A stretch of 64,000 bases of DNA, from contig NZ_VNWP01000007.1 in NCBI RefSeq assembly GCF_014224355.1, positions 83,335 to 147,334 on the forward strand, read 5' to 3'. The notes beneath the pieces were generated by a model. That model ran no database searches, was not told the origin of the DNA, and saw nothing but the letters and a program-made list of their open reading frames with translations. The stretch comes from Synechococcus sp. BSA11S. GTDB lineage: Bacteria; Cyanobacteriota; Cyanobacteriia; PCC-6307; Cyanobiaceae. This document shows, one piece after another, positions 9,334-21,008 of this stretch (position 1 is the first letter of the stretch; each line of letters begins with the position of its first letter). A program made the position numbers and the translations under genes.

Positions 9334-9429
9334 ACGCAGCGAGACCCGACTGATTCTGAAGAGAAACCTTCTGTTTCGCGCTGCTTTTCAGCGGCAACAC
9401 GAAGGTGAAGGCACGTCAGTCCATGGTTC

Positions 9430-10644
9430 GTGTCCCCAGGGTCAACAGCAGCGCTTCAAGGCAACCCCGAACCGGAGGTGGCGATCGATCTCGATGCCGT
9501 CCCCGACGCTGGCAGGGCCTCCACCCGGGGCCTCCGGGGCCGTCCCCGCCTGCCGGGCCGCGCCAGTGCCGATCTGGTGCGGCTCTACCTGCAGGACATC
9601 GGCCGGGTCGATGTGCTCAGCCAGGAGGAGGAACTGCTGCTGGCCCGCCAGGTGCAGGCCCGTGAGCTGCTGCTGGAGCAGCGGCGGGAGAAGGCGGCCG
9701 ACCAGCCGATCCTGCAGGCCATGATCGAGCTGGAGGTGGTGCGGCAACAGCTGGCCACCCGCCTCACCCATCAGCCCTCCCACGCCCAGTGGGCCGAGGC
9801 CTGTGGCCAGCCCCTGCCCGAGTTGCGGCGCCTCCTGCAGGAGGGTCACGCAGCCTGGGCCGCTTGCCTGCAGCTCAGCCTCAGCGACCTTCAGCAACGG
9901 CTGCTGCGGGGCCGCCGTGCCCGCGACCGCATGATCCAGGCCAATCTGCGTCTGGTGGTGGCGGTGGCCAAGAAGTATCAGAAGCGGGGCATGGAACTGC
10001 TCGACCTGGTCCAGGAGGGCACCCTGGGCCTCGAGCGTGCTGTCGAGAAGTACGACCCCACCCGCGGCTTCCGCTTCAGCACCTATGCCTACTGGTGGAT
10101 CCGCCAGGGGGTCACCCGGGCGATCGCCACCCAGAGCCGCACGATCCGCCTGCCGGTGCATGTCACCGAGAAGCTGAACCGGATCAAGAAGGCCCAGCGT
10201 CAGTTCGCCGCTGACCACGGCCGCACCGCCTCCCTCGCCGAGCTGGCCGAGGCTTTGCAGTGGAGCGAGGAGGCGGTGCGGCTCACCCTGCTGCGCGTGC
10301 CCCGCTCGGTCTCCCTGGACACCAGGGTGGGTCGTGACCACGACACGTCCCTCGGGGACCTGCTGGAGGCCACCACCGACACCCCGGAACAGCGGCTGAC
10401 CCGGCAGCAGCTGCACAGCGACCTCGATGCCCTGCTCGATGAGCTCAGCCAGCGGGAAGCGGAGGTGATCCGCCTGCGCTATGGCCTCAGTGACGACAAC
10501 CCCCGCACCCTGGCCCAGATCGGCGAGGGGATGCAGCTGTCCCGGGAGCGGGTGCGTCAGATTGAAACCACGGCCCTGCACAAGCTGCGCCAGCCGGGCC
10601 GGCGTTGCCGCGTGCACGACTACCTGCTCAGCCTCGACGGCTGA
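9430..10644 (+). CDS. Group 2 sigma-70 factor
   Basis: A 404-residue alternative RNA polymerase sigma factor of the SigA-related class. Region 1.2 is [20 protein letters not shown]; regions 2.1-2.4 are in [20 protein letters not shown] to the promoter -10 reading [14 protein letters not shown]; region 3 begins [14 protein letters not shown]; region 4.2 is [12 protein letters not shown] with a helix-turn-helix [14 protein letters not shown]. It lacks the acidic region 1.1 of the primary sigma. A 60-residue insertion between 1.2 and 2 (about 75-150) is present. GTG start. Such factors usually serve nutrient or light responses in cyanobacteria. Confidence 0.93.
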   Translation: MSPGSTAALQGNPEPEVAIDLDAVPDAGRASTRGLRGRPRLPGRASADLVRLYLQDIGRVDVLSQEEELLLARQVQARELLLEQRREKAADQPILQAMIELEVVRQQLATRLTHQPSHAQWAEACGQPLPELRRLLQEGHAAWAACLQLSLSDLQQRLLRGRRARDRMIQANLRLVVAVAKKYQKRGMELLDLVQEGTLGLERAVEKYDPTRGFRFSTYAYWWIRQGVTRAIATQSRTIRLPVHVTEKLNRIKKAQRQFAADHGRTASLAELAEALQWSEEAVRLTLLRVPRSVSLDTRVGRDHDTSLGDLLEATTDTPEQRLTRQQLHSDLDALLDELSQREAEVIRLRYGLSDDNPRTLAQIGEGMQLSRERVRQIETTALHKLRQPGRRCRVHDYLLSLDG

Positions 10645-10732
10645 GGCGCTCCTGCACACGCCATACGGAAAGCCCCCCCTGGACGCCTGCCGCGGCATTG
10701 GGCTAAACCGGAATCACTCCGCTTTGTTTTCC

Positions 10733-11230
10733 GTGAGCAACTCCTCTGCCGTCACCGCCCCTCCGATCGACATCGGCATCTCCGATGACCAGCGCGAGCA
10801 GATCGCGGCAGGTCTGGGCCGGGTCCTGGCCGACAGCTACGTGCTCTACGGCAAGACCCACGGCTTCCACTGGAACGTGACCGGTCCGATGTTCAACACG
10901 CTGCACCTGATGTTCATGGAGCAGTACACCGAGCTCTGGACGGCCCTCGACGTGATCGCCGAGCGAATCCGGGCCCTGGGCTGTCCGGCCCCCTTCGGCG
11001 GCGGCCGTTTCGCCGCCCTCTCCTCGATTTCCGAAACCCAGGGTCAGCCCCCGGCCCTTGAGATGGTGCGTGAGCTGGTGATGGGCCATGAGGCCGTGGC
11101 CCGCACCGCCCGCAGCCTCTTCCCCCTGGTGGCGGAGGCCGGAGACGAGCCCACCGCCGACCTGCTCACCCAGCGGTTGCAGATCCACGAGAAAACCGCC
11201 TGGATGCTGCGCAGCCTGCTGGATGCCTGA
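10733..11230 (+). CDS. dps: Dps family ferroxidase / DNA-protection protein
   Basis: Forms a ferritin-like 12-mer that oxidises and stores Fe2+ with H2O2 and protects DNA. The 165-residue protein shows the inter-subunit ferroxidase signature: [16 protein letters not shown] (two His), [12 protein letters not shown], and [13 protein letters not shown] with the Asp and Glu ligands. The C-terminal [13 protein letters not shown] is typical for the cyanobacterial Dps group. GTG start, [11 protein letters not shown], with the flexible tail expected. It stands alone between the sigma factor and pyrG. Confidence 0.94.
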   Translation: MSNSSAVTAPPIDIGISDDQREQIAAGLGRVLADSYVLYGKTHGFHWNVTGPMFNTLHLMFMEQYTELWTALDVIAERIRALGCPAPFGGGRFAALSSISETQGQPPALEMVRELVMGHEAVARTARSLFPLVAEAGDEPTADLLTQRLQIHEKTAWMLRSLLDA

Positions 11231-11247
11231 TCGGGCGGGCTGGATAG

Positions 11248-12948
<1,701 letters not shown>

Positions 12949-13067
12949 GCAACCGCCTGGATGGAGCGGGTGCTCGCCTGCGCGCTGCCTCCCGTTGAGT
13001 TCAAGGGACACTGGGCGGATGCATTTGCTGGATACCCAGTAAGCTGGTGAGCCGGCAAGCAGGTCTG

Positions 13068-13400
13068 ATGAAAACGACCTTGGATCTGCCGGATCATCTC
13101 GTGCACCAGGTCAAGCAACGGGCCCTGCAGCAGGGCCGCACGCTCTAGGAGCTAGTGGCTGATTACATCCGTCAGGGGCTCCGTGGCGGCACATCAGGGT
13201 CTGCGCCACCCGCCAGCAATGGGGTGACAGTGGATGGAGCAGGGCTGCCGTTGTTCCGCTGCGACACATCCAGCGGCAAAGCTGGAATCGCTCTGGTGGC
13301 GCTTGGCGGGGCTTGTCCTGGAGCTCCTCCAGGCCGATGCCTGCAGCGGGGGTTGAGGCGAACGGGGCGCCCGTGCGGGGATCGAAGCCTTTCGTTCTGC
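13068..13400 (+). pseudogene. VapB-type antitoxin pseudogene with amber stop
   Basis: ATG at 13068 opens MKTTLDLPDHLVHQVKQRAL, a ribbon-helix-helix antitoxin N-terminus, reading on through QQGRTL to an in-frame TAG at 13146-13148. Beyond the stop the same frame continues with ELVADYIRQGLR and DGAGLPLFRCDTSSGK, which is the rest of the domain and the 'GLPLF' tail typical of VapB-type antitoxins. A single base change therefore appears to have killed the gene. No PIN toxin follows: queE starts within 50 bp of the decayed tail. Read-through or loss of the toxin first cannot be told apart. Confidence 0.75.
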
Positions 13401-13447
13401 CGCTGAGCGTCCGGTCTTCGCTTCCTAGGGTGAGTTTCGTTTGCGCC

Positions 13448-14095
13448 GTGGCCGTGCCCCCAGCCGGACTCCCGGTGGTGGAAACCTTCCACTCCCTTCA
13501 GGGTGAGGGAGTGCACGCTGGCCGCAGCGCCTTCTTCATCCGGCTGGCCGGCTGCTCGGTGGGCTGCAGCTGGTGTGACACCAAGCACTCCTGGCCGGCG
13601 GCCGCCCATCCCCACCGTCACTTCCAGGATCTGGCGGTGGACACCGCGGCTGCTGCTGCTGCCGGTGCCGCTTTCGTGGTGATCACCGGAGGTGAACCTC
13701 TGCACCAAAACCTCGATGGTTTGTGTGAGGCCCTGGGCCAGGCAGCTCCCCAGCTCCCCCTGCACCTGGAAACCAGCGGCGTCGACCCGCTCTCCGGCCG
13801 CTTCGAGTGGATCACCCTCTCGCCCAAGCGCCACCGGCCGGCCACTGCCGAGCTTCTGGCCGCCTGCCATGAGCTGAAGGTGGTGATCCACGAGAGGGCT
13901 GATCTGGCCTTCGCTGAGGCCATGGCCTCAGCCGCTTTGGCCCTGCGCCGGGAGTCGCCGCTGCCGCCGCCGGTGCTGTTGCTGCAGCCCGCTGCCGGAA
14001 GCGAGCTGGGGCAGGAGCTGGCGGTGAACCACGTGCGCCGTCACGGCGGTTGGCGCCTCAGCCTGCAGACCCACAAATGGCTGGGGCTGCGCTGA
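13448..14095 (+). CDS. queE: 7-carboxy-7-deazaguanine synthase (radical SAM)
   Basis: Radical SAM enzyme that converts carboxy-tetrahydropterin to 7-carboxy-7-deazaguanine in queuosine synthesis. The 215-residue protein has [20 protein letters not shown] near the start, the cluster-binding [15 protein letters not shown] (CxxxCxxC), ITGGEPLHQ for the SAM-binding GGEP motif, and [10 protein letters not shown]. The short length is normal for QueE. GTG at 13448 was chosen because [16 protein letters not shown] fits the family start; an in-frame GTG at 13430 would add six residues. hisS follows after 35 bp. Confidence 0.94.
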   Translation: MAVPPAGLPVVETFHSLQGEGVHAGRSAFFIRLAGCSVGCSWCDTKHSWPAAAHPHRHFQDLAVDTAAAAAAGAAFVVITGGEPLHQNLDGLCEALGQAAPQLPLHLETSGVDPLSGRFEWITLSPKRHRPATAELLAACHELKVVIHERADLAFAEAMASAALALRRESPLPPPVLLLQPAAGSELGQELAVNHVRRHGGWRLSLQTHKWLGLR

Positions 14096-14130
14096 AGGCC
14101 GGCTCCAGCGATCCCGCAAACTGTGAGCGA

Positions 14131-15426
14131 GTGAGCAACGCGGGCGTGGAGAAGCTGCAGAGCCTTCGGGGCATGGTGGATCTGCTCCCGGAGCAGATGC
14201 CCCTGTGGCAGCGGATCGAAGCCACGGTCCGCAGCCAGTTCGAGTGCGCTGCCCTGCGGGAGATCCGCACACCCCTGCTGGAGGTCACCGAGCTGTTCGC
14301 CCGCGGCATCGGTGAAGCCACCGATGTGGTGGGCAAGGAGATGTACACCTTCCTCGATCGGGGCGAGCGCAGCTGCACCCTGCGTCCCGAGGGCACCGCG
14401 TCGGTGGTGCGCGCCGCCCTGCAGCATGGCCTTCTCGGCCAGGGGGCCCAGCGGCTCTGGTACACGGGCCCGATGTTCCGCTACGAGCGCCCCCAGGCCG
14501 GCCGGCAGCGCCAGTTTCATCAGGTGGGGATCGAGCTGCTCGGCTTCGCCGACCCCCGCAGCGACGCCGAGGCGATCGCGATCGCCTGGGATCTGCTTCG
14601 TGAGCTGGGGGTCGGGGGCCTGGCGCTGGAGCTCAATTCCCTCGGCGATCCTGCTGACCGCGCCGCCTACCGCACCACCCTGGTGAGCTGGCTGCAGGAG
14701 CGGCGCGATCTGCTCGACGGGGACTCCCAGGAGCGGATCAGCACCAATCCCCTACGCGTTCTCGACAGCAAGAACCCCGACACCCAGGCGGTGCTGGCTG
14801 AGGCTCCGCTGCTGATCGACAGCCTGAGCGACGCCAGCCGCGAGCGTTTCGAGGCTGTGCGCCGTTGCCTCAACGCGCTGGACATTCCTTACCAGCTCAA
14901 TCCCCGCCTCGTGCGCGGCCTCGACTACTACACCCACACCGCCTTCGAGATCACCAGCAGCCAGCTCGGGGCCCAGGCCACCGTCTGCGGCGGCGGTCGC
15001 TACGACGGCCTGATCGAGCAACTGGGCGGTGCGCCCACGGCGGCGATCGGCTGGGCGATCGGCCTCGAGCGGCTGGTGCTGCTGCTGGCCCAGGCCCAGT
15101 CCGCCGGCGGATTCACCCTCCCCACACGATCCCCTGATGTGTACCTGGTCAGCCGAGGCGAGCAGGCTGAACGCCAGGCCCTGGTGCTCTCCCGCCAGCT
15201 GCGTCAGGCCGGCCGCATGGTGGAGCTCGATCTCACCGGTGCCGCCTTCGGCAAGCAGCTCAAGCGTGCCGATCGCTCCGGAGCCCCCTGGGCCGTGGTG
15301 ATCGGCGAGGGGGAGGCCGAGGAGGGGCTTGTGGTGCTCAAGGACCTGCGCCGTCGAGGCGATCCGGCCGAAGAGCGCCTGGGAGCGGAGGAGCTGCTCC
15401 GACGCCTGACGCTTCAATCACCATGA
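14131..15426 (+). CDS. hisS: Histidyl-tRNA synthetase
   Basis: Class II synthetase for tRNA-His. The 431-residue protein begins with [19 protein letters not shown], has [20 protein letters not shown] (motif 1 region), [18 protein letters not shown] (motif 2), the HisRS signatures [15 protein letters not shown] and [15 protein letters not shown], motif 3 [15 protein letters not shown], and a C-terminal anticodon-binding domain from about 345. GTG at 14131 ([14 protein letters not shown]) is at the usual position. Length and motif set are complete. Confidence 0.97.
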   Translation: MSNAGVEKLQSLRGMVDLLPEQMPLWQRIEATVRSQFECAALREIRTPLLEVTELFARGIGEATDVVGKEMYTFLDRGERSCTLRPEGTASVVRAALQHGLLGQGAQRLWYTGPMFRYERPQAGRQRQFHQVGIELLGFADPRSDAEAIAIAWDLLRELGVGGLALELNSLGDPADRAAYRTTLVSWLQERRDLLDGDSQERISTNPLRVLDSKNPDTQAVLAEAPLLIDSLSDASRERFEAVRRCLNALDIPYQLNPRLVRGLDYYTHTAFEITSSQLGAQATVCGGGRYDGLIEQLGGAPTAAIGWAIGLERLVLLLAQAQSAGGFTLPTRSPDVYLVSRGEQAERQALVLSRQLRQAGRMVELDLTGAAFGKQLKRADRSGAPWAVVIGEGEAEEGLVVLKDLRRRGDPAEERLGAEELLRRLTLQSP

Positions 15427-15469
15427 GATGCTCTACGGACCCCCGTCCCTTGCCTCATCCAGCTCTGTG

Positions 15470-16873
15470 ATGACTGTCCGGACCATTTGCTGCATCGGCG
15501 CCGGTTATGTGGGCGGGCCCACCATGGCGGTGATGGCCGACCGCTGCCCCCACATTCAGGTCACCCTGGTTGATCTCAATGCCGAGCGGATCGCTGCCTG
15601 GAACGATGCCGATCTGAGCAAGCTTCCTGTCTATGAGCCAGGCCTTGCAGATGTTGTGGCTCGCTGCCGAGGCCGCAATCTTCACTTCACCACCGAGGTG
15701 GACGGAGCGATTGCGGCGGCCGATATGGTCTTTCTTTCGGTGAACACCCCCACCAAGAGGCGCGGTCTCGGGGCCGGGCAGGCCTCCGATCTGCGTTGGA
15801 TCGAGGCCTCCGCCCGCCAGGTGGCTGCCCAGGCCATGGGCCACACGATCGTGGTGGAGAAAAGTACCCTTCCTGTGCGCACGGCTGAAACCATTCAGTC
15901 CATTCTTTTAGCTTCTCAGGACGGTTCCGAAGCAGAAAGCAAGACATTCTCTGTGCTCTCCAACCCTGAGTTTCTGGCAGAAGGAACTGCCATCTCCGAT
16001 CTCGAGGATCCCGATCGTGTGCTCATCGGCGGGGATGATGCGAATGCGATTGATGCCCTGGTGGAGATCTACTCCAAGTGGGTCAGCCCTGAGCGAATTC
16101 TGCGCACCAACCTCTGGAGCAGTGAGCTCTCCAAGCTCACGGCCAATGCCTTTCTGGCCCAGCGCATCTCCTCGATCAATGCCATTGGTGCCCTCTGTGA
16201 GGCAACGGGTGCTGATGTGAAGGAAGTGGCTCGGGCCATCGGGGCCGATTCGCGTCTGGGGCCGAGGTTCCTCTCCGCTGGCCCAGGTTTCGGTGGCAGT
16301 TGCTTTCGTAAGGATATCCTCAACCTGGTGTATCTCTGCCGGCACTACGGCCTGGAGCAGGCCGCCCAGTACTGGGAGCAGGTGGTGGATCTCAACAGCT
16401 GGCAGCAGCAGCGCATCGCCAGGCTGGTGGTGAGTCGGCTGTTCGGCACAGTGAGCGGCAAGCGCCTGGCGGTGCTGGGGTTCGCCTTCAAGGCCGATAC
16501 CAACGACACCCGTGAATCTCCGGCCATTGGTATCTGCCGTGACTTGTTGGAAGAGGGGGCTCACCTGGCGATTCATGACCCGAAGGTGGGACCCGATCAG
16601 GTGGCCGCGGACCTGGGCCGTGAGGCCGCCGCTTCCCGGCTGGGCCTGGCTGATGAAGGAAGCTGGCAGCCTGCCGCCGGCGTGCTGGATGCCGTGGAGG
16701 GTGCCGATGCGGTGATCGTGCTCACGGAATGGCACCAGTTCGCTGAACTCGACTGGACTGCGATCGTCGCGTGCATGCGTCGACCCGCCTGGTTGTTCGA
16801 TGTGCGCGGGGTGACTGATGCTGAAGCCGCCCGGGCGGCCGGGCTTAGGGTCTGGCTTGTAGGGGAAGGCTGA
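15470..16873 (+). CDS. ugd: UDP-glucose 6-dehydrogenase
   Basis: Oxidises UDP-glucose twice to UDP-glucuronate with NAD+, the entry step for the two genes that follow. The 467-residue protein has the Rossmann start [52 protein letters not shown], the catalytic Cys in [12 protein letters not shown] (about 275-286), and [17 protein letters not shown]. The sequence details resemble the eukaryotic-like UGDH subgroup ([26 protein letters not shown]) more than the short bacterial form. First of four clustered nucleotide-sugar genes (15.4-20.1 kb). Confidence 0.96.
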   Translation: MTVRTICCIGAGYVGGPTMAVMADRCPHIQVTLVDLNAERIAAWNDADLSKLPVYEPGLADVVARCRGRNLHFTTEVDGAIAAADMVFLSVNTPTKRRGLGAGQASDLRWIEASARQVAAQAMGHTIVVEKSTLPVRTAETIQSILLASQDGSEAESKTFSVLSNPEFLAEGTAISDLEDPDRVLIGGDDANAIDALVEIYSKWVSPERILRTNLWSSELSKLTANAFLAQRISSINAIGALCEATGADVKEVARAIGADSRLGPRFLSAGPGFGGSCFRKDILNLVYLCRHYGLEQAAQYWEQVVDLNSWQQQRIARLVVSRLFGTVSGKRLAVLGFAFKADTNDTRESPAIGICRDLLEEGAHLAIHDPKVGPDQVAADLGREAAASRLGLADEGSWQPAAGVLDAVEGADAVIVLTEWHQFAELDWTAIVACMRRPAWLFDVRGVTDAEAARAAGLRVWLVGEG

Positions 16874-16877
16874 ACCC

Positions 16878-17828
16878 ATGGATCCATCCTCCCTGCGCAA
16901 TCTTGTCACCGGCGGTGCCGGCTTCGTGGGCTCCACCCTCGTCGACAGGCTGATGGAGGCCGGGGAGGAGGTGATCTGCCTTGACAACTATTACACCGGC
17001 AGCAAAGCCAATGTGGCCCGCTGGATCGGCCATCCCCGCTTTGAGCTGATCCGCCACGACGTCACTGAACCGATCCGGCTCGAGGTGGATCGGATCTGGC
17101 ATCTGGCTTGTCCGGCTTCACCCAGGCATTACCAGTCGAATCCGATCAAGACGGCCAAGACCAGCTTTCTTGGCACTTACAACATGCTTGGCCTGGCCAG
17201 TCGGGTCGGAGCGCGGCTGCTGCTGGCGAGCACCAGCGAGGTGTACGGCGATCCCGAGGTGCATCCCCAGCCGGAGAGTTACCGCGGCAGCGTCAATCCG
17301 ATCGGAATCCGCTCCTGCTACGACGAAGGGAAGCGCATTGCCGAAGCCCTCTGCTTCGATTACATGCGCATGCACGGCACGGAGATCCGTGTGGCCAGGA
17401 TCTTCAACACCTATGGCCCACGCATGTTCCCGGACGACGGCCGGGTTGTGAGCAACTTCATCGTGCAGGCCTTGCGGGGCCAGCCGTTGACCCTCTATGG
17501 GGATGGAAGCCAGACCCGCAGCTTCTGCTATGTGGACGATCTGGTAGAGGGGCTCATCCGGCTGATGAACGGCAACCACACCGGACCGATCAACATCGGC
17601 AATCCCGGCGAATTCACGATCCGGCAGCTGGCGGAGCTGGTGCTGGAGCGGATCGACCCCGGTCTCTCCCTCACCTACCTGCCACTGCCTCAGGATGATC
17701 CTCTGCAACGCCAGCCGGTGATCGATCTGGCCAGGCGTGAGCTGGGCTGGGAACCCACGGTTTCACTGGAGGAGGGACTGGGTCCCACCATCGCTTACTT
17801 CCGCAACTGCCTGGAGCAAGGCCGTTGA
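16878..17828 (+). CDS. UDP-glucuronate decarboxylase (UDP-xylose synthase)
   Basis: Extended short-chain dehydrogenase that decarboxylates UDP-glucuronate to UDP-xylose. The 316-residue protein has [33 protein letters not shown], and [20 protein letters not shown], a block diagnostic for UXS. The catalytic [14 protein letters not shown] and [10 protein letters not shown] (Tyr and Lys) are intact. It starts 4 bp after the dehydrogenase and its stop overlaps the start of galE, so it is in the same operon. The pathway context, dehydrogenase before decarboxylase, supports UDP-xylose formation. Confidence 0.95.
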   Translation: MDPSSLRNLVTGGAGFVGSTLVDRLMEAGEEVICLDNYYTGSKANVARWIGHPRFELIRHDVTEPIRLEVDRIWHLACPASPRHYQSNPIKTAKTSFLGTYNMLGLASRVGARLLLASTSEVYGDPEVHPQPESYRGSVNPIGIRSCYDEGKRIAEALCFDYMRMHGTEIRVARIFNTYGPRMFPDDGRVVSNFIVQALRGQPLTLYGDGSQTRSFCYVDDLVEGLIRLMNGNHTGPINIGNPGEFTIRQLAELVLERIDPGLSLTYLPLPQDDPLQRQPVIDLARRELGWEPTVSLEEGLGPTIAYFRNCLEQGR

Positions 17829-18868
17829 CCCTGCTCGTCACCGGTGGTGCGGGCTACATCGGCAGCCACACCGTCCGTGCCCTGCAGCAGGCCGGTTTCA
17901 GGCTGGTCGTCCTCGACAATCTGGTCCATGGACACCGTCGCCTCGTTGAGGAGGTGCTGACTGTGCCGCTGGTGGTGGGGCAGGTGGGTGATCGGGCCCT
18001 GCTGGAGCAGGTGCTGAGCGGCTGCCATCCCGCCTGCGGAGGTGAGCCCGTGCATGCGGTGCTGCACTTTGCGGCCTATGCCTACGTGGGTGAATCCGTC
18101 CAGGACCCAGCCAAGTATTACCGCAACAACCTGGCCGATTCCCTCGCGCTCCTGGAATCCCTGGTGGAGCCGGTACGGACAGGCACGGGGCCCGCGATCC
18201 CGATCGTGTTCTCCTCCAGCTGTGCCACTTACGGGATACCGGACACCGTTCCGATCACCGAAGACGCCCCCCAGCTGCCGATCAACCCCTACGGACGCAG
18301 CAAGTGGATGGTGGAGCAGTTGCTCAAGGATTTCGGCGCCGCCTATGGGTTGCGCAGTGTGATCTTCCGCTACTTCAATGCCGCCGGTGCTGATCCTGCC
18401 GGTGATCTGGGGGAGGATCACACGCCGGAAACCCATCTGATTCCCCTGGTGCTGGCGGCGATGGCCGGGCTGCGCTCAGGTGTTGAGGTGTATGGCAACG
18501 ACTACCCCACTCCGGATGGCACCTGCATCCGCGATTACATCCACGTTTGCGATCTGGCGGATGCCCACGTTCTTGGCCTGAAGCAGATTCTTGGGTCTGA
18601 GTCAAGTCCATCGTGGCTGCCGAGAATCTACAATCTTGGCAATGGCTCGGGCTATTCCGTTCAGCAGGTCATCGATCAGGCTCGACAGATCATCCCGCGG
18701 CATCTGGAGGCTACTGCTTCCCTTCGGCGCCCTGGTGATCCTCCTGTTTTGGTGGCCAGTGCTTCAAAGGCCCGGCAGGAGCTTGGTTGGACCCCAAGGT
18801 TCCCCGATCTGGAGCAGATCATCACCCATGCCTGGCAGTGGCATTGTTTGCAGTGGTCAATCTCTTGA
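17825..18868 (+). CDS. galE: UDP-glucose 4-epimerase
   Basis: Interconverts UDP-glucose and UDP-galactose via a bound NAD+. The 347-residue protein begins [20 protein letters not shown], with [14 protein letters not shown], the catalytic [11 protein letters not shown] and [14 protein letters not shown] (Ser, Tyr, Lys), [17 protein letters not shown], and [20 protein letters not shown]; the last two blocks are typical of GalE. TTG start overlapping the preceding stop; the next Met is inside the Rossmann fold. Third gene of the nucleotide-sugar cluster. Confidence 0.95.
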   Translation: MTLLVTGGAGYIGSHTVRALQQAGFRLVVLDNLVHGHRRLVEEVLTVPLVVGQVGDRALLEQVLSGCHPACGGEPVHAVLHFAAYAYVGESVQDPAKYYRNNLADSLALLESLVEPVRTGTGPAIPIVFSSSCATYGIPDTVPITEDAPQLPINPYGRSKWMVEQLLKDFGAAYGLRSVIFRYFNAAGADPAGDLGEDHTPETHLIPLVLAAMAGLRSGVEVYGNDYPTPDGTCIRDYIHVCDLADAHVLGLKQILGSESSPSWLPRIYNLGNGSGYSVQQVIDQARQIIPRHLEATASLRRPGDPPVLVASASKARQELGWTPRFPDLEQIITHAWQWHCLQWSIS

Positions 18869-19067
18869 ACGCCATGCTCATCGAAGACGGCGATGTCGCT
18901 GAAGCTCTGGGCGTGAAGTCGCTGATGAACGATCACCTTTCGAGATGGGTTGCCCACAAGCCCCTGGTGAGTTCTCACCTGCGCTTTGGGGAGACAAATC
19001 AGCCAGGAATGAGCGCCGCAAGGCCTTATCACCATCTCGGCCAGTACCAAACGGGGTCAGTCTGAAG

Positions 19068-20096
19068 ATGGATCGTGCTGTTGTCGTCACCGGGGCTCCA
19101 GGCTTCATCGGTGCCGCCGTGTGTCAGAAGCTTCTGGAACGCGGTGAGCGTGTGGTGGGTCTTGACAACCTCAATCCCTATTACGACCCGGCCCTCAAGC
19201 AGGCTCGGCTGGAGCGGATCGAGATCGTTGCCAGATCAAGCCAGGGACATTTCAGCTTCCACCACCTTGATGTGGACAGTGGCGATGCAATCTCAACCCT
19301 CTTTGCCGAAAGCCGCCCCCGCGCCGTGATCCACCTCGCCGCCCAGGCCGGCGTCCGCTACTCGCTCGAGAACCCGGCGGCCTACATCCAGAGCAACCTG
19401 GTGGGCTTCGGGAACATCCTCGAGGGTTGCCGCCATCACGGTGTGGAGCACCTGGTGTATGCCTCCAGCAGCTCGGTGTACGGCGGCAACAGGCTCATGC
19501 CTTTTTCGGAGCAGCATCCGGTGAATCATCCGGTGAGCCTTTATGCGGCCACCAAGAAGGCCAATGAACTGATGGCCCACACCTACAGTCACCTCTACGG
19601 GCTGCCGGCCACGGGTCTGCGCTTCTTCACCGTCTATGGCCCCTGGGGTCGTCCGGATATGGCCCCGATGCTGTTCGCCAAAGCGATCCTCGCCGGTGAG
19701 CCGATCCGGGTGTTCAACCACGGTCGCATGCAGCGTGATTTCACCTACATCGACGACATCGTGGAGGGAGTGATCCGCTGCCTCGACAAGCCGGCGACCC
19801 CTGATCCGGATTTCGATCCACTGGAGCCGAATCCGGCCACGGCGGCGGCTCCCCACCGGCTGTTCAACATCGGCAACAGCCAGCCCACCCCCCTGCTGCG
19901 TTTCATCGAGGTGCTCGAAGACGCGCTCGGTGTGAAGGCCATCCCCCAGTTCGAGCCGATGCAGCCCGGCGATGTGGCCGCCACCGCCGCCGACACCTCG
20001 GCCCTGGAGGCCTGGATCGGATTTGCGCCCCACACACCGCTGGAGGTGGGCATCGGCCATTTTGCCCGCTGGTATCGCGAGTACCACGGCGTCTGA
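19068..20096 (+). CDS. UDP-glucuronate 4-epimerase-type NAD-dependent epimerase
   Basis: A 342-residue extended SDR with VVVTGAPGFIGAAVCQKLLE, VVGLDNLNPYYDPALKQARL, HLAAQAGVRYSLENPAAYIQ, SSSSVYGGNRLMPF and the Tyr-Lys pair in SLYAATKKANELMAH. The 'DNLNPYYDPALKQARL' and 'GVRYSLENP' blocks are those of UDP-glucuronate 4-epimerases, giving UDP-galacturonate. This fits an upstream UDP-glucuronate source in the same cluster. The 199 bp between galE and this gene hold no recognisable feature. The longer in-frame upstream region is not conserved, so ATG 19068 is preferred. Confidence 0.92.
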   Translation: MDRAVVVTGAPGFIGAAVCQKLLERGERVVGLDNLNPYYDPALKQARLERIEIVARSSQGHFSFHHLDVDSGDAISTLFAESRPRAVIHLAAQAGVRYSLENPAAYIQSNLVGFGNILEGCRHHGVEHLVYASSSSVYGGNRLMPFSEQHPVNHPVSLYAATKKANELMAHTYSHLYGLPATGLRFFTVYGPWGRPDMAPMLFAKAILAGEPIRVFNHGRMQRDFTYIDDIVEGVIRCLDKPATPDPDFDPLEPNPATAAAPHRLFNIGNSQPTPLLRFIEVLEDALGVKAIPQFEPMQPGDVAATAADTSALEAWIGFAPHTPLEVGIGHFARWYREYHGV

Positions 20097-20138
20097 GCGC
20101 AGGGGCCAGGCCACCCCTCTGGTTCAACGGATCCCCAT

Positions 20139-20163
20139 CAAAAAAGGGCCCCGTCGGGGCCCT
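20139..20163 (-). terminator. Rho-independent terminator after psbJ
   Basis: On the minus strand the sequence reads AGGGCCCCGACGGGGCCCT followed by a run of Ts: an eight-base perfect stem with a 3-nt loop and a T tract. It lies about 28 bp past the psbJ stop and ends the psbEFLJ transcript. The hairpin also lies after the epimerase gene on the plus strand, where a terminator would lack the T run on that side. Confidence 0.85.
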
Positions 20164-20190
20164 GGCATCAGAGGAACGCTGAGCTGAAGA

Positions 20191-20391
20191 TCAGGCCGAA
20201 CCAACGCCCACGTAGGAGCCGTAGAAGAACAGGCCCACCACGAAGATCACGGCGATGCCGCCGGCGGTGGCCACCAGCCAGAGGGGCAGCACCCCTTCGG
20301 TCCAGCGGCTGCGCCAGGCCACCGCTGGGCGGCCATCGGGAAGACGGTCGGGAAGCCGACCGTCGGGCATGGTCATTTTCTTGCCGCTCAT
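20191..20391 (-). CDS. psbJ: Photosystem II protein J
   Basis: Small single-span membrane subunit of photosystem II near cytochrome b559. The 66-residue protein ends with the conserved [20 protein letters not shown] and [12 protein letters not shown]. The 30-residue soluble N-terminal extension is longer than in higher cyanobacteria (about 39-40 residues total) but is commonly seen in marine and Cyanobium-type picocyanobacteria. Last gene of psbEFLJ. Confidence 0.95.
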   Translation of the reverse strand: MSGKKMTMPDGRLPDRLPDGRPAVAWRSRWTEGVLPLWLVATAGGIAVIFVVGLFFYGSYVGVGSA

Positions 20392-20406
20392 GGCTGGATC
20401 TCCCGA

Positions 20407-20526
20407 TCAGTTGAAGAAGTAGCTGGAGAAAAGCACTCCGGTGACGAACACCAGCAGGAGGCCCAGATAAAGGCTCGTGCGGTTGAGCTCGACCGGAAGA
20501 TTGTTCGGGTTGGGATTGCGCTGCAT
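20407..20526 (-). CDS. psbL: Photosystem II protein L
   Basis: A 39-residue single-span subunit of photosystem II that sits at the monomer interface and supports electron flow at the QA side. Sequence starts [20 protein letters not shown] and ends with the helix [19 protein letters not shown], the invariant PsbL pattern. It is too short for ordinary gene finding but the match and order psbF-psbL-psbJ leave no doubt. Confidence 0.97.
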   Translation of the reverse strand: MQRNPNPNNLPVELNRTSLYLGLLLVFVTGVLFSSYFFN

Positions 20527-20534
20527 GGCGGAAT

Positions 20535-20669
20535 TCAGCGACGGACGAACTGCATGGCCGCCAAGGCACCCAGGAAAAAGACCGTGGGGATCCCCAGCGC
20601 ATGCAAGGACAACCAGCGGACCGTGAAGATCGGATAGTTGCGGGGCGTGGTGCTCGGTGACTGGGTCAT
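20535..20669 (-). CDS. psbF: Cytochrome b559 beta subunit
   Basis: Beta chain of the photosystem II cytochrome b559. 44 residues: [20 protein letters not shown], then [20 protein letters not shown] and FVRR. The His in SLHALG is the axial haem ligand, shared with the His of psbE. It starts four bases after the psbE stop and is co-translated with it. Confidence 0.97.
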   Translation of the reverse strand: MTQSPSTTPRNYPIFTVRWLSLHALGIPTVFFLGALAAMQFVRR

Positions 20670-20672
20670 GGC

Positions 20673-20921
20673 TTATTGCAAGCGCAGATCGAGCTGGCTC
20701 TTGCCTTCGTAGCGCTGGCTCACCACCGGTGCCTTGGCTTCCTGGGCCTGGAAGTAGGCATCGGGGCGAGGCGTGCCGAAGGCGTCGTAAGCCAGGCCGG
20801 TGGAGACGAACAGAAAGCCCGCCAGAAAGATCGCCGGCAAGGTGACGGCGTGGATCACCCAGTAACGGATGCTCGTAATAATCTCGAAGAACGGACGTTC
20901 TCCGGTGGAGCCGGCAGCCAT
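20673..20921 (-). CDS. psbE: Cytochrome b559 alpha subunit
   Basis: Alpha chain of cytochrome b559 of photosystem II. The 82-residue protein has [20 protein letters not shown], the haem-ligand His in WVIHAVTLP, the membrane span [20 protein letters not shown], and the lumenal RPDAYFQ tail ending [14 protein letters not shown]. The ATG at 20921 gives the normal length; an in-frame ATG four codons upstream is less likely. First gene of psbEFLJ, 88 bp after ycf48, which runs the same way. Confidence 0.97.
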   Translation of the reverse strand: MAAGSTGERPFFEIITSIRYWVIHAVTLPAIFLAGFLFVSTGLAYDAFGTPRPDAYFQAQEAKAPVVSQRYEGKSQLDLRLQ

Positions 20922-21008
20922 AGCAGCGGGCAATTCAGCTCAGAGATCCTAGGCCTTGGCGGTTCGCCGGAGCGAGCGCATCCCCCTGTTGGTTACAGAG
21001 GGATGCAG

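Noticed and set aside
18869..19067. Small plus-strand frame between galE and the epimerase
   Set aside because: No recognisable domain or start signal; the downstream epimerase start is clear without it.
20922..21008. Possible extra small photosystem gene between ycf48 and psbE
   Set aside because: Only 88 bp and no frame with a membrane-span pattern; it is likely the psbE promoter region.
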